Positions 17,813-26,532 of a stretch of DNA of 64,000 nt are shown here, piece after piece. The translations under genes and the position numbers were made by a program. The notes under the pieces are model-generated. The model saw only the letters and a program-made list of their open reading frames with translations. It had not been told where the DNA came from and did no database searches. Origin of the DNA: Pseudomonas cerasi (GTDB taxonomy: Bacteria > Pseudomonadota > Gammaproteobacteria > Pseudomonadales > Pseudomonadaceae). The DNA is taken from assembly GCF_900074915.1 (NCBI RefSeq), contig NZ_LT222319.1, positions 3,009,001 through 3,073,000 of the forward strand, given 5' to 3'. The number at the start of each line of letters is the position of its first letter. Within the stretch, counting starts at the first letter, position 1.

Positions 17813-17832
17813 GGCCCGGTGATCACCGGGCC
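17813..17832 (+). terminator. Perfect palindromic hairpin after the 45-residue protein gene
   Basis: GGCCCGGTGATCACCGGGCC is a perfect 20-bp palindrome, able to form an 8-bp GC-rich stem with a GATC loop. It begins 26 bp after the stop codon and is followed by TTGCAG, so the T-tract is weak. Its placement suggests transcription termination or 3'-end protection. Confidence 0.5.
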
Positions 17833-18200
17833 TTGCAGAAAAAACCTTTTGTGACCGACTTCGTCCAACTTACCCTCTGCAAATGTATCGTCCTGATACA
17901 TATTTCGATCTTCTCGCTGCGCATCTAAAGTACAGAATATTTTGCCAGAAACAGAAGCCGATACAGTCGCCATCAAGTAGTGGCTAATCAATATTAAATC
18001 AATATCACCGACCTGACCTTACATCCGAAAACCATCTAGTGAATAATGCGTTTCGTGAATCGGCGCCCGTGCTATGTAGCCAGTTGTTTCCAGTGTGATA
18101 CTCTTTTTAGACCCTTTGATGTTGAATTACTGGCCACCAGCCAATAACATCCTGCGCAATATGTCCCAACTAATTTGCCACTAGTGCCTACAGGGTAGTC
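17833..18200. promoter_or_regulatory. AT-rich upstream region of the glycosyltransferase-like gene
   Basis: This gap is clearly more AT-rich than the neighbouring genes and should hold the promoter of the gene starting at 18201. ATCAATAT occurs twice, at 17987-17994 and 17998-18005, an 11-bp period that puts both copies on the same DNA face, as in direct-repeat operators. I see no credible gene here. Confidence 0.35.
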
Positions 18201-19037
18201 ATGACTAGTCAATCAATTAATTCGACGCGCTACCTACGCAATGCTGTTGACGAGCACATGCCTGAGCCGACGCGCGTGCTTGATTTCAGTACATGCAGGG
18301 GCACTAAAAAAGGGCCGGTCTTCCTGATTGGCTCTGGGAAGTCAGCGAAGGATTTCCCGATCGAAGAGTTCTCGCACATCCCCATGATCACCATGAACGG
18401 CGCGTTCTCGATGTTCGCAGGCACGAACATCAAACCGTTGTTCTACGTCTGCTCCGACAGGGATTTCCCCAACCAGCAGCCTGAGCTGTTCGCCGCTGCA
18501 ATGCGCTCCAGCGAGAATGTAGGCCTTTGGGAAGATCAGTTTCGCGGCGACATTCCCAGACCTTCCGGACGCGCTTATGCACTGAAGAAATCGCCCAGAT
18601 TGTCGACGGTTGCAGCGCTGTGCTCCCGGGAAAATGCACTGGTCAGAAAACTTTCGTTATGGAGTAGCAGAAGCCGGGATATCGGCTTCAGCAAGAATCT
18701 GGAACTTGGTTTTTTCGACGCCCGAACGGTCATGTATCTGGCGCTGCAACTGTCCTATCACCTTGGTTTCGACGACGTCTTTCTGGTCGGTTTCGACATG
18801 AATCAGTCCGTGGGCCGGTTCTATGAATCATCCAGCGACAATTGCTCACCCTGCGGTCTGGATCAGCATTACGAATCAAGAATTCTTCCTTCGCTGGAGC
18901 TGATGTCGAAACAAGTCGTCGGGAGCGACTTCCAGGTATTCAATGTTTCCGAGAGCTCGCGAGTACCGCATGAGGTCATTCCCAAGTTGAGCCTTGATGA
19001 AGTTCGCCATAAAGTCAGTTGCGCACTTCAAGGATAG
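18201..19037 (+). CDS. Glycosyltransferase-like protein, resembles GT42 (CstI/CstII sialyltransferase) or DUF115 proteins
   Basis: Soluble protein of 278 residues. An N-terminal nucleotide-binding-like turn GPVFLIGSGKSAKDFPIEEF is followed by a MITMNGAFSMF strand and FYVCSDRDFP. A second half has TVMYLALQLSYHLGFDDVFL and LVGFDMNQSVGRFYE. This order resembles bacterial GT42 sialyltransferases and the related DUF115 group, where a G-x-G-x-S turn starts the Rossmann fold and a G-[FIV]-D strand follows a helix. The sugar donor is unknown. It stands alone, in DNA with AT-rich flanks, which suggests acquisition with an LPS or glycan role. Family assignment is from motif style only. Confidence 0.5.
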   Translation: MTSQSINSTRYLRNAVDEHMPEPTRVLDFSTCRGTKKGPVFLIGSGKSAKDFPIEEFSHIPMITMNGAFSMFAGTNIKPLFYVCSDRDFPNQQPELFAAAMRSSENVGLWEDQFRGDIPRPSGRAYALKKSPRLSTVAALCSRENALVRKLSLWSSRSRDIGFSKNLELGFFDARTVMYLALQLSYHLGFDDVFLVGFDMNQSVGRFYESSSDNCSPCGLDQHYESRILPSLELMSKQVVGSDFQVFNVSESSRVPHEVIPKLSLDEVRHKVSCALQG

Positions 19038-19411
19038 CACTTCGCCACTACAGAGAGCGTCGCCTGCAATGCACCTGTTTATCTTGAGGCATCCGCAGTT
19101 GCCCGCGGCGAAGGGTGCTGAAACGGGCGCCAGCCCTGCCCCGAACCGTTAAACTCGGCAATCCTCTGCCGTCCACCATGTCACTGCCGCCCGACCTATG
19201 CGACAATGCGCGCCAATGTCTGGCGTGAACCCCCACATTCATATCCCGGCAACGCAGTCGTGGCAGGCTGCCGTTGCGGTAGACGTATGCCCGTTGGGTC
19301 AGCTCATGCTCGGACGGAGCGGACTGAACAGCTTGGGTGGGGTCCTGAACACCACACCCCTGACGCCAGCGCTCCCCCGGTTATTGCCCACGTTATTGAT
19401 AGGTAAAGTAA
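19038..19411. other. Intergenic region upstream of ybiT
   Basis: 374 bp without a convincing gene. The ybiT promoter must be here. A short frame beginning near 19168 and ending with the TGA after CTGGCG has no ribosome site and was not accepted. I found no clear hairpin terminator for the preceding gene. Confidence 0.35.
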
Positions 19412-21001
19412 TTGATCTCCACAGCTAACATCACCATGCAGTTCGGCCCCAAACCCTTGTTCGAGAATGTCTCGGTCAAGTTTGGCGCCGGTAACCGTTA
19501 CGGCCTGATTGGCGCGAACGGCTGCGGCAAGTCCACGTTCATGAAAATCCTCGGTGGCGACCTCGAGCCTTCGGGTGGGCAGGTGATGCTGGAGCCGAAC
19601 GTGCGTCTGGGTAAGCTGCGCCAGGATCAGTTCGCCTATGAAGAGTTCACGGTGCTCGACACCGTGATCATGGGTCACGAAGAGCTGTGGAAGGTCAAGG
19701 CCGAGCGCGACCGCATCTATTCTCTGCCGGAAATGAGTGAAGATGACGGCATGGCCGTTGCCGAGCTGGAAACCGAGTTTGCGGAAATGGACGGTTACAC
19801 CGCCGAGTCCCGCGCCGGTGAACTGCTGCTGGGTCTGGGTATCGGCATCGAACAGCACAATGGTCCGATGAGCGAAGTATCGCCGGGCTGGAAGCTGCGC
19901 GTTCTGCTCGCTCAGGCACTGTTCTCCGATCCGGAAGTACTGCTGCTCGACGAACCGACCAACCACCTGGACATCAACACCATTCGCTGGCTGGAAAACA
20001 TCCTGACCCAACGTAACAGCCTGATGATCATCATCTCCCACGACCGTCACTTCCTGAACAGCGTGTGCACGCACATGGCCGACCTGGATTACGGCGAGCT
20101 GCGTCTGTTCCCGGGCAACTATGACGAGTACATGACCGTGGCGACCCAGTCCCGCGAGCAGTTGCTGTCCGACAACGCCAAGAAGAAAGCGCAGATTTCC
20201 GAACTGCAATCGTTCGTCAGCCGCTTCTCGGCCAACGCCTCGAAAGCCAAGCAGGCCACCTCCCGGGCCAAGGCGATCGACAAGATCCAGCTGGCCGAGG
20301 TCAAGCCCTCCAGCCGTGTTAGCCCGTTCATTCGTTTCGAACAGACCAAGAAGCTGCACCGCCAGGCGGTCATCGTTGATCGCATGGCCAAAGGCTTCGA
20401 CGGCAAGACCCTGTTCAAGGACTTCAGCTTCCAGGTCGAAGCCGGCGAACGCGTGGCAATCATCGGTCCGAACGGCATCGGCAAGACCACCCTGCTGCGC
20501 ACGCTGGTCAACGAGCTGCAAGCGGATGCCGGCACGGTCAAGTGGACCGATGCGGCGGAAATCGGCTATTACGCTCAGGATCATGCTCACGATTTCGAGG
20601 ATGACTCCACCCTGTTCGACTGGATGGGTCAGTGGACCCAGGGCGGCGAGCAACTGGTACGTGGCACCCTGGGCCGCATGCTGTTCTCCAACGACGAGAT
20701 CCTCAAGTCGGTGAAGGTGATTTCCGGTGGTGAACAGGGCCGCATGCTGTTCGGCAAACTGATCCTGCAAAAGCCCAACGTGCTGGTGATGGACGAACCG
20801 ACCAACCACCTGGACATGGAATCCATCGAGTCGCTGAACCTGGCGCTGGAAAACTATCCAGGCACACTGATTTTCGTCAGTCACGACCGCGAGTTCGTGT
20901 CCTCGCTGGCTACCCGCATCATCGAACTCAGCCCAAGCGGCGTGGTCGATTTCAGCGGCACCTATGACGACTACCTGCGCAGCCAGGGCGTTTCGTTCTA
21001 A
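19412..21001 (+). CDS. ybiT: ABC-F family ATPase YbiT
   Basis: Ribosome-associated ABC-F protein with two tandem ATPase domains and no membrane segments, 529 residues. Domain 1 has Walker [21 protein letters not shown], the signature [19 protein letters not shown], and [19 protein letters not shown]. Domain 2 has [34 protein letters not shown] and [16 protein letters not shown]. The linker between them ([20 protein letters not shown]) is the ABC-F signature helix. It closely follows E. coli YbiT, for example in [20 protein letters not shown]. The start is TTG 19412, giving [12 protein letters not shown], preceded by AGGTAAAG. Confidence 0.9.
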   Translation: MISTANITMQFGPKPLFENVSVKFGAGNRYGLIGANGCGKSTFMKILGGDLEPSGGQVMLEPNVRLGKLRQDQFAYEEFTVLDTVIMGHEELWKVKAERDRIYSLPEMSEDDGMAVAELETEFAEMDGYTAESRAGELLLGLGIGIEQHNGPMSEVSPGWKLRVLLAQALFSDPEVLLLDEPTNHLDINTIRWLENILTQRNSLMIIISHDRHFLNSVCTHMADLDYGELRLFPGNYDEYMTVATQSREQLLSDNAKKKAQISELQSFVSRFSANASKAKQATSRAKAIDKIQLAEVKPSSRVSPFIRFEQTKKLHRQAVIVDRMAKGFDGKTLFKDFSFQVEAGERVAIIGPNGIGKTTLLRTLVNELQADAGTVKWTDAAEIGYYAQDHAHDFEDDSTLFDWMGQWTQGGEQLVRGTLGRMLFSNDEILKSVKVISGGEQGRMLFGKLILQKPNVLVMDEPTNHLDMESIESLNLALENYPGTLIFVSHDREFVSSLATRIIELSPSGVVDFSGTYDDYLRSQGVSF

Positions 21002-21021
21002 GCCTGTCAGCCTGCAATAGC

Positions 21022-21051
21022 AAAAAGCCCTGTCTTGTGACAGGGCTTTTT
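21022..21051. terminator. Bidirectional intrinsic terminator between ybiT and the lactonase gene
   Basis: A 13-bp perfect inverted repeat, AAAAAGCCCTGTC and GACAGGGCTTTTT, with a TTGT loop. The stem is GC-rich in the centre and has an A-run on one side and a T-run on the other, so it can terminate transcription from both convergent genes. It starts 21 bp after the ybiT stop and ends 14 bp before the lactonase stop. Confidence 0.92.
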
Positions 21052-21064
21052 GGTTTCAGAGCGC

Positions 21065-22198
21065 TTATTCGCTCGGCTGGCTGAGCATTTCAATCCACAG
21101 CGCACCCTTGCCCGAAGGCGCTTCGCCGACCCGTTGCAAGGCACCCTTCTCGTCGATGGCGTAGCTGCCGACCTTGTCGCTTTTCTCGCCACTCACCAGC
21201 AACCAACGTCCATTGGGCGACACCGCGATGTTGCGCGGCTGCTTTTCCTGAACGGGATAATTTTCAACGAACGTCACTTTGCCGCTGGTGGGATCAACGT
21301 TGAACACCGACACGCTGCTGCTGGTGCGCTCGCTGATGAACAGCCATTTGCCGTTCGGCGCGAGGCGAATATCCGCAGCCCAGATACGCGGCGTCGGGTC
21401 ATCCTTGAGATCGTTGTTGCGCGCATCACGGGCCTGCCCCGGTGCCAGGTTCAAGCGTTTGGGAATACCGTCTGCCTGACTGGTCTGCTTCAACGCACCG
21501 GTTTTCTGATTGATCGCGAAGGCCGTGACGGTGCCACTCATTTCACCGACGACATACAGAAACTTGCCATCGGACGAAAAGGTCAGGTGGCGTGGGCCGG
21601 TGTTGTCGGGAACGACGACGTAGCCCTCGCCGATGGGCACAAGCTTGCCGTCCTTGGGCTCCAGGCGGTATTGCAGCACACGATCGACGCCCAGGTTACC
21701 GGCGTACACAAACCGGTTGCTCGGATCGGTGCGCACCGAATGCGCGTGCATGCCGGTCTTGTAAGTCTGAATGCTGTCGCTCGGGCGGTGCTGCGCGTCG
21801 ATGGGCTGGACGCTGAGCAAGTCGGCGCCATAGGACGCACCAAACAGGAAGCGTCCGCTGCGATCGGTAGACAGGTAGGCCAGACTCTCGGCCAGCGGCG
21901 CCTGACTGAGGGGTTTGAGGTGCCCGGTGCCAGGCTCGATGCTGAAACTCAGCACCTGATAGGGTTTGGCGCGCAGCGCGGCGAATAACGCTTTGCCATC
22001 CGGCGTGATGGCCATCGGATTGACCTGATCACCTGCCTTGGTCTGCTCGACCAGGCTGAGCGCCCCGCTCTGCTCATCGAGACGGTATTGAGAGATCAGC
22101 CCATCGATGGGGCTGGAAATGTAGGCGAAGGTGGCTGCCTGGGCGCTCAGGCCGAATGAACAAACAACCGCAGCGGCCAGCAACAGAATATTTTTCAT
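21065..22198 (-). CDS. Lactonase family protein (6-phosphogluconolactonase/YbhE-like beta-propeller), exported
   Basis: Seven-bladed beta-propeller of the lactonase (Pgl/YbhE) family, 377 residues. A signal peptide MKNILLLAAAVVCSFGLSAQA precedes mature ATFAYISSPIDG, so the protein is periplasmic or secreted, unlike cytoplasmic YbhE. Propeller repeats are marked by GDQVNPMAITPDGKALFAAL, DNTGPRHLTFSSDGKFLYVV and PRNIAVSPNGRWLLVSGEKS. Arg and His residues typical of the lactonase centre occur in HAHSVRTDPSNRF and GPRHLTF. Export makes a role in the cytosolic pentose phosphate pathway unlikely; the actual lactone substrate is unknown. Confidence 0.8.
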   Translation of the reverse strand: MKNILLLAAAVVCSFGLSAQAATFAYISSPIDGLISQYRLDEQSGALSLVEQTKAGDQVNPMAITPDGKALFAALRAKPYQVLSFSIEPGTGHLKPLSQAPLAESLAYLSTDRSGRFLFGASYGADLLSVQPIDAQHRPSDSIQTYKTGMHAHSVRTDPSNRFVYAGNLGVDRVLQYRLEPKDGKLVPIGEGYVVVPDNTGPRHLTFSSDGKFLYVVGEMSGTVTAFAINQKTGALKQTSQADGIPKRLNLAPGQARDARNNDLKDDPTPRIWAADIRLAPNGKWLFISERTSSSVSVFNVDPTSGKVTFVENYPVQEKQPRNIAVSPNGRWLLVSGEKSDKVGSYAIDEKGALQRVGEAPSGKGALWIEMLSQPSE

Positions 22199-22361
22199 GA
22201 CAAACCTTTTTATTATTGTGATGTGATCAGTCATCCTATGAGTATCTCCTCACAACGGCAACTGTCTGATAAGCAGCCGCATAATACCGTTAGCCTGCTT
22301 TCATTTATCCACGACGCACGCCATGATGGGGCACTCCCACCGCCTGCCAGCGAAGAGTCCA

Positions 22362-23563
22362 ATGCCTGCCGCACAACCCGGTTCCATGACGATTACGCTG
22401 CAGATCGTCTCTATCGTCTTTTACACGTTCATCGCCTTCCTGTGCATCGGCCTGCCTATTGCGGTGTTGCCCGGCTATGTTCATGACCAGCTCGGTTTCA
22501 GCCCGCTGATTGCCGGCCTGACCATCGCCTCGCAGTACCTCGCCACCCTGCTCAGCCGGCCTTTCGCCGGCCGTGCGACAGATACGCTGGGCAGCAAGCG
22601 CTCCATCGTATTCGGGCTCTGGGGCATCGTCATCAGTGGCAGCATGACCTTGCTGGCCACACTGCTGCACGAGTTTGCCACGCTGAGCCTGTCAATTCTC
22701 ATCGTCGCGCGGCTGTTCCTCGGCGTCTCTCAAGGGCTTATCGGGGTCGGCACCATCAGTTGGTGCATCGGCAAGGTCGGCCCGGAGCACACTGCCCGCT
22801 CAATCTCGTGGAACGGTATCGCGTCCTATGGGGCGATTGCCATCGGTGCACCGCTGGGCGTAGTGGTCATCGATAGCATTGGTTTCAACAGCCTGGGTAT
22901 TGCCCTGATGGTGATGGCAGGTCTGGCGCTGAGGCTGATTCGCGACAAGCCTTCGGTGCCCATTATTGTCGGTGAGCGCCTGCCCTACTGGTCGGTATTC
23001 GGCCGGATCGCACCCTATGGTCTGGGCCTGACGCTATCGTCGATCGGCTATGGCACGCTGACCACCTTCATCACCCTGTTCTATCTGAATCGTGGCTGGG
23101 AAGGCGCGGCCTATTGCCTGAGCATGTTTGGTGTGTGCTTTATCCTCGCCCGCCTGCTGTTCATCGGTGCCATCAACCGGCTGGGCGGCTACAACGCGGC
23201 CATTGTGTGCATGGCGGTAGAGATCTGCGGGCTGTTGATGCTCTGGCTTTCGTCGAGCAGCGGCTTTCGTCGAGCAGCGGCGTTGCCCTTGCAGGGGCCG
23301 GATTGACCGGCATGGGGCTGTCGCTGGTCTACCCGGCGCTCGGCGTAGAAGCCATCAAGCGCGTACCCACCCCTAGCCGCGGCGCAGGCCTGAGCGCCTA
23401 CGCAGTGTTCTTTGACCTGGCATTGGCAATCGCAGATCCGGTGATGGGCGCGATTGCCTTGGGCCAGGGTTATGACTGGATATTTTTTTACGCTGCCCTG
23501 CTATCGGTTTGCGCGCTGGCCCTGACAATCTGGTTGTCGCGGCGCACCGCTCGACTTGAGTAA
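22362..23563 (+). pseudogene. MFS transporter (YhhS-like), frameshifted by a 17-bp tandem duplication
   Basis: Major facilitator superfamily permease similar to E. coli YhhS, with LPIAVLPGYVHDQLGFSPL, QYLATLLSRPFAGRATDTLG and ISWNGIASYGAIAIGAPLGV. The frame reads to about residue 300 (AVEICGLLMLWLSSSSG). It then meets a perfect tandem copy of the 17-bp unit CTTTCGTCGAGCAGCGG (23247-23263 and 23264-23280), which shifts the frame and stops at 23306. Removing one copy restores a continuous 394-residue protein, ending LAGAGLTGMGLSLVYPALGV through SRRTARLE at 23563. The break removes the last three or so membrane helices, so the product is probably inactive. Confidence 0.85.
23247..23280. repeat. 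17-bp perfect tandem duplication inside the MFS gene
   Basis: Two adjacent identical copies of CTTTCGTCGAGCAGCGG. The length is not a multiple of three, so it frameshifts the gene. Perfect identity implies a recent slippage event and easy reversion by losing one copy. Confidence 0.93.
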
Positions 23564-23830
23564 ATCGCCCTCGACAGTGGCTTTGCCGCATAAGCTTTTC
23601 GGTTGTAGTTCCAATAGTTAGTAGATAAAGCTTAAATTCTGCCATCGGTCGGTCAACTTCTTGACGCACTCAGCAACGACTTCTTGACTTGATACTGCGA
23701 GCCTCGAAACAGGCTTGCAAAGCGATTGTCAGCCGCCTTGGCGTGACGCCGCTTTGCGTAGCAGTCAGGCACCTCGATCCCTCTCGATTGCCTCCGCCTC
23801 CCTGCTGCCAGCCTGGACGGGAGTGCTGTC
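23564..23830. promoter_or_regulatory. Upstream region of the autotransporter gene
   Basis: A 267-bp gap with an AT-rich left part. The decamer ACTTCTTGAC occurs twice about 30 bp apart (near 23655 and 23681), the second as part of TTCTTGACTTGATACT, which could supply a TTGACT -35 box. No gene in the passenger frame of this stretch looks real: the translated residues are not signal-like. Confidence 0.35.
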
Positions 23831-26502
23831 ATGAAAATCCGTTGTGTCCATCTTTACCAGCCCTACAACGTGCTACCGGTAGTGATACTGGCAATCATCC
23901 CTTCCTGGGCCGAAGGTGCCTGCAGCCTTTCCTCCTTGTCTGCGACAGCGGCAGCAGCGGGCCGTTTAGCGCGCTGAGCGGTGACCACGTGCTGATATTT
24001 CCGGCCGGCGGAACGGGCACCGTGTCCGGCAATATCCTGTTCGGTCCAGGAATGGACAGCGTGGACATGCAGTCGGGGCGCATTCTGGGCAACGTCACCC
24101 AAGCGGCCGGAATCGACCGTTTCACACTCTCCGCAGGTGAGGTCAGCGGCGATCTGAACCAGGGCGATGATCCCGACGATTTTGTCATGAGCGGCGGCAC
24201 GCTGAGCGCTCTGGCCCAGGGGGATGGGCGGGATACCTTTCTGATGACGGACGGCACCATCACCCGCGCGTTCGAGGATGGTGACGTGGCGGTGATGACC
24301 GGTGGCAGCATCGGTCGCGTGGACATGAAGCTGGACAACAATGTATTCGAGATGTCCGGTGGCACCATCATCAACAACCTGGTCACCGGCTTTGGCCGGG
24401 ACACGATCACCTTGTCGGGCGGCATTGTTGGCGGCAACGTCAGCGTCAGTGGCGGCGACGACCAGATCACCCTCAGCGGCGGCGAGATTCGCGGCGAAGT
24501 TCGCACCAGCGTTGGCAATGACAACTTCAACTGGCTGAACGGCGGTTACGCACGCAGCAACGTGTTGATGGCCGACGGCAACGATACGGCACGCCTGTAC
24601 AACCTGAGCGAATACTACCTGAGCGCCAACCCGCTGCTCGACGGCGGCCCGGGCAACGACGTGTTGACCTTCGATAACACTGTATCGTCGCAGCCGGGTC
24701 GTTATGCTAACTGGGAAACGATCAATGTGAGCAACGGCTCGCAGTTGAATCTGGCCGGCAAGCTGGTCCTTGGTGACAACGTGAGTAACACAGGCGTTCT
24801 GAACATCGATTCCACCAGCACATTGATCTCGACTTCGGGCAGTATTCTCCCCTTCAACGCCGGATCCCTTGCGTCACTGGAGAATGCGGGAACGCTGGAC
24901 GTCAGCGATGCAGGCCGTTCGCTCACTGGCACATTGACGGTGACCGGTAATTACACCGGCCAGAACGGACGGCTGCTGTTACTCTCGGCACTGGGCGATG
25001 ATGCATCCGCCAGCGACCGACTGGTGGTTGCACAGGGTCGTATCAGTGGGTTTACGCGCATGATCGTCAGCAACTCGGGTGGGCTGGGCGCCCTGACCCG
25101 TGGCAACGGCATTGAAGTGGTACAAACCATCAACGGTGCAACCAGCGATAGCGGCGCCTTTTCGTTGCAAAATCCGCTGTCTGCAGGCGCTTATCAGTAT
25201 TACCTGTTCAAGGGCGGCGCCACTGCCGGCTCGGAGAACAGCTGGTTCCTGCGCTCTGCGGTGATTGCTCCGCCAACGCCAGCGCCTGTCGAGCCCACCC
25301 CAGAACCGGCACAGCCAACGCCACTGCCAACACCTGTTCCTGTTCCCGAGCCGACACCTACACCGCAGCCTGAACCTGCTCCCGAACCTGCACCCACGCC
25401 ACAACCTGTACCTGCCCCTCCCCCAAACCCTGAGCCTGAGCCTGAGCCGAACAGCCCACCCCCTGTCCTGCCAGCAGCCACACTGCCGGTGCCTGCCATT
25501 GGAACCCCGCCACTACCTGAACCCGTTCGTGGAGCCGCGCCCATCGCGCTGTACCGACCCGAGGTCGCCAATTACTCCGTCCTGGCGCCAACTGCTGCGG
25601 TACTCGCGGTGAGTTCACTGGGCACCTTTCATGAGCGTCAGGGTGATCAAGCCCTGCTGACACAAAACGGCGCGACGTCGGCAGGCTGGGCACGCGTGTT
25701 CGGCAGTGACTTCAGGCAACGCTGGTCCGGAGACGTGAGGCCTGGCCTGGACGCTTCATTCAAGGGTTATCAGATTGGCCATGACCTGTATGCCTGGCAA
25801 CAGGACAGCGGACAGACTCAGCGCGTCGGCCTGTTCGTCGCGCATAACCGTCTGGACGGCAAGGTGAAGGGGTTTGCAGACGGTTTCAGCGACTACGAAA
25901 CAGGGCGTCTGAAACTGCAGGGAGAAAGCCTGGGCGCTTACTGGACGCTGACCACACCGAGTGGCGGATACGTCGACGCAGTAGCGATGGGCACACGCCT
26001 GGATGGCCGCAGCCGCTCTGTCAGGGGCATCGGTGTCGACACTGAAGGCCACGTCATGAGCCTGTCCGTCGAGACAGGTTATCCGCTGCCGCTTTCACAG
26101 CGCTGGGTTGCAGAGCCGCAGTTACAGATCATCTACCAACGCGTAGACCTGCAGGATCAGGATGACGGCATTGCCCATCTCGGGTTCGACAGTCAGGCCT
26201 ACACTACAGGGCGCATCGGCGTGCGTTTCAAGGGACGCTATCAATTGAGCAGCGTACCGATAGAGCCCTATCTGCGGGCCAACCTTTGGCACACCAAAGA
26301 CGGCCATGACACGCTGACCTTCGATCACGCAGAGCAGATAAAAACCGCGCATCGATCAACGACGGGCAGTATTGGCGCAGGGATGATAGCGACATTGAGC
26401 AGCAACGCCAGTCTGCACTGGAGCGCTGATTACCTTGGCGATCTGAACGAGCGTGGAGCGGAGGGAGTGAACACCAGCCTGGGGCTCAGGCTGGTGTGGT
26501 AA
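23831..26502 (+). CDS. Autotransporter with C-terminal beta-barrel; signal peptide out of frame with the passenger
   Basis: Type Va secretion protein. ATG 23831, with GGGAG 7 nt upstream, starts a signal peptide (VLPVVILAIIPSWAEGACS), but that frame stops at 23975-23977. The passenger continues one frame away from about 23937 (VCDSGSSGPFSALSGDHVLI). A single missing base between about 23922 and 23945 explains this; with it restored the protein is 890 residues. The passenger is a beta-helix of roughly 20-residue repeats ending in GGTI/SGGEI turns. A Pro/Glu/Thr-rich linker of about 65 residues follows (25270-25465), then a 12-strand barrel of about 280 residues ending SLGLRLVW. Whether this is a fixed mutation, a phase switch or a sequence error is open. 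Confidence 0.8.
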
Positions 26503-26532
26503 CGCGACCATCAACGCGGGGACGCGCCTTGG

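Noticed and set aside
19304..20884. A 526-codon open frame antisense to ybiT
   Set aside because: It lies wholly opposite a clear ABC-F gene, has no ribosome site or recognisable domain, and is explained by the codon usage of the real gene.
23689..23830. Upstream extension of the autotransporter passenger frame to 23689
   Set aside because: The extra residues are Pro/Arg/Cys-rich and not signal-like, while the neighbouring frame from 23831 has a ribosome site and a signal peptide.
24040..24560. Repeated GGTI-type units as a CRISPR or DNA satellite
   Set aside because: The repeats are at protein level (beta-helix turns) and diverged in DNA, inside one coding frame, with no spacer pattern.
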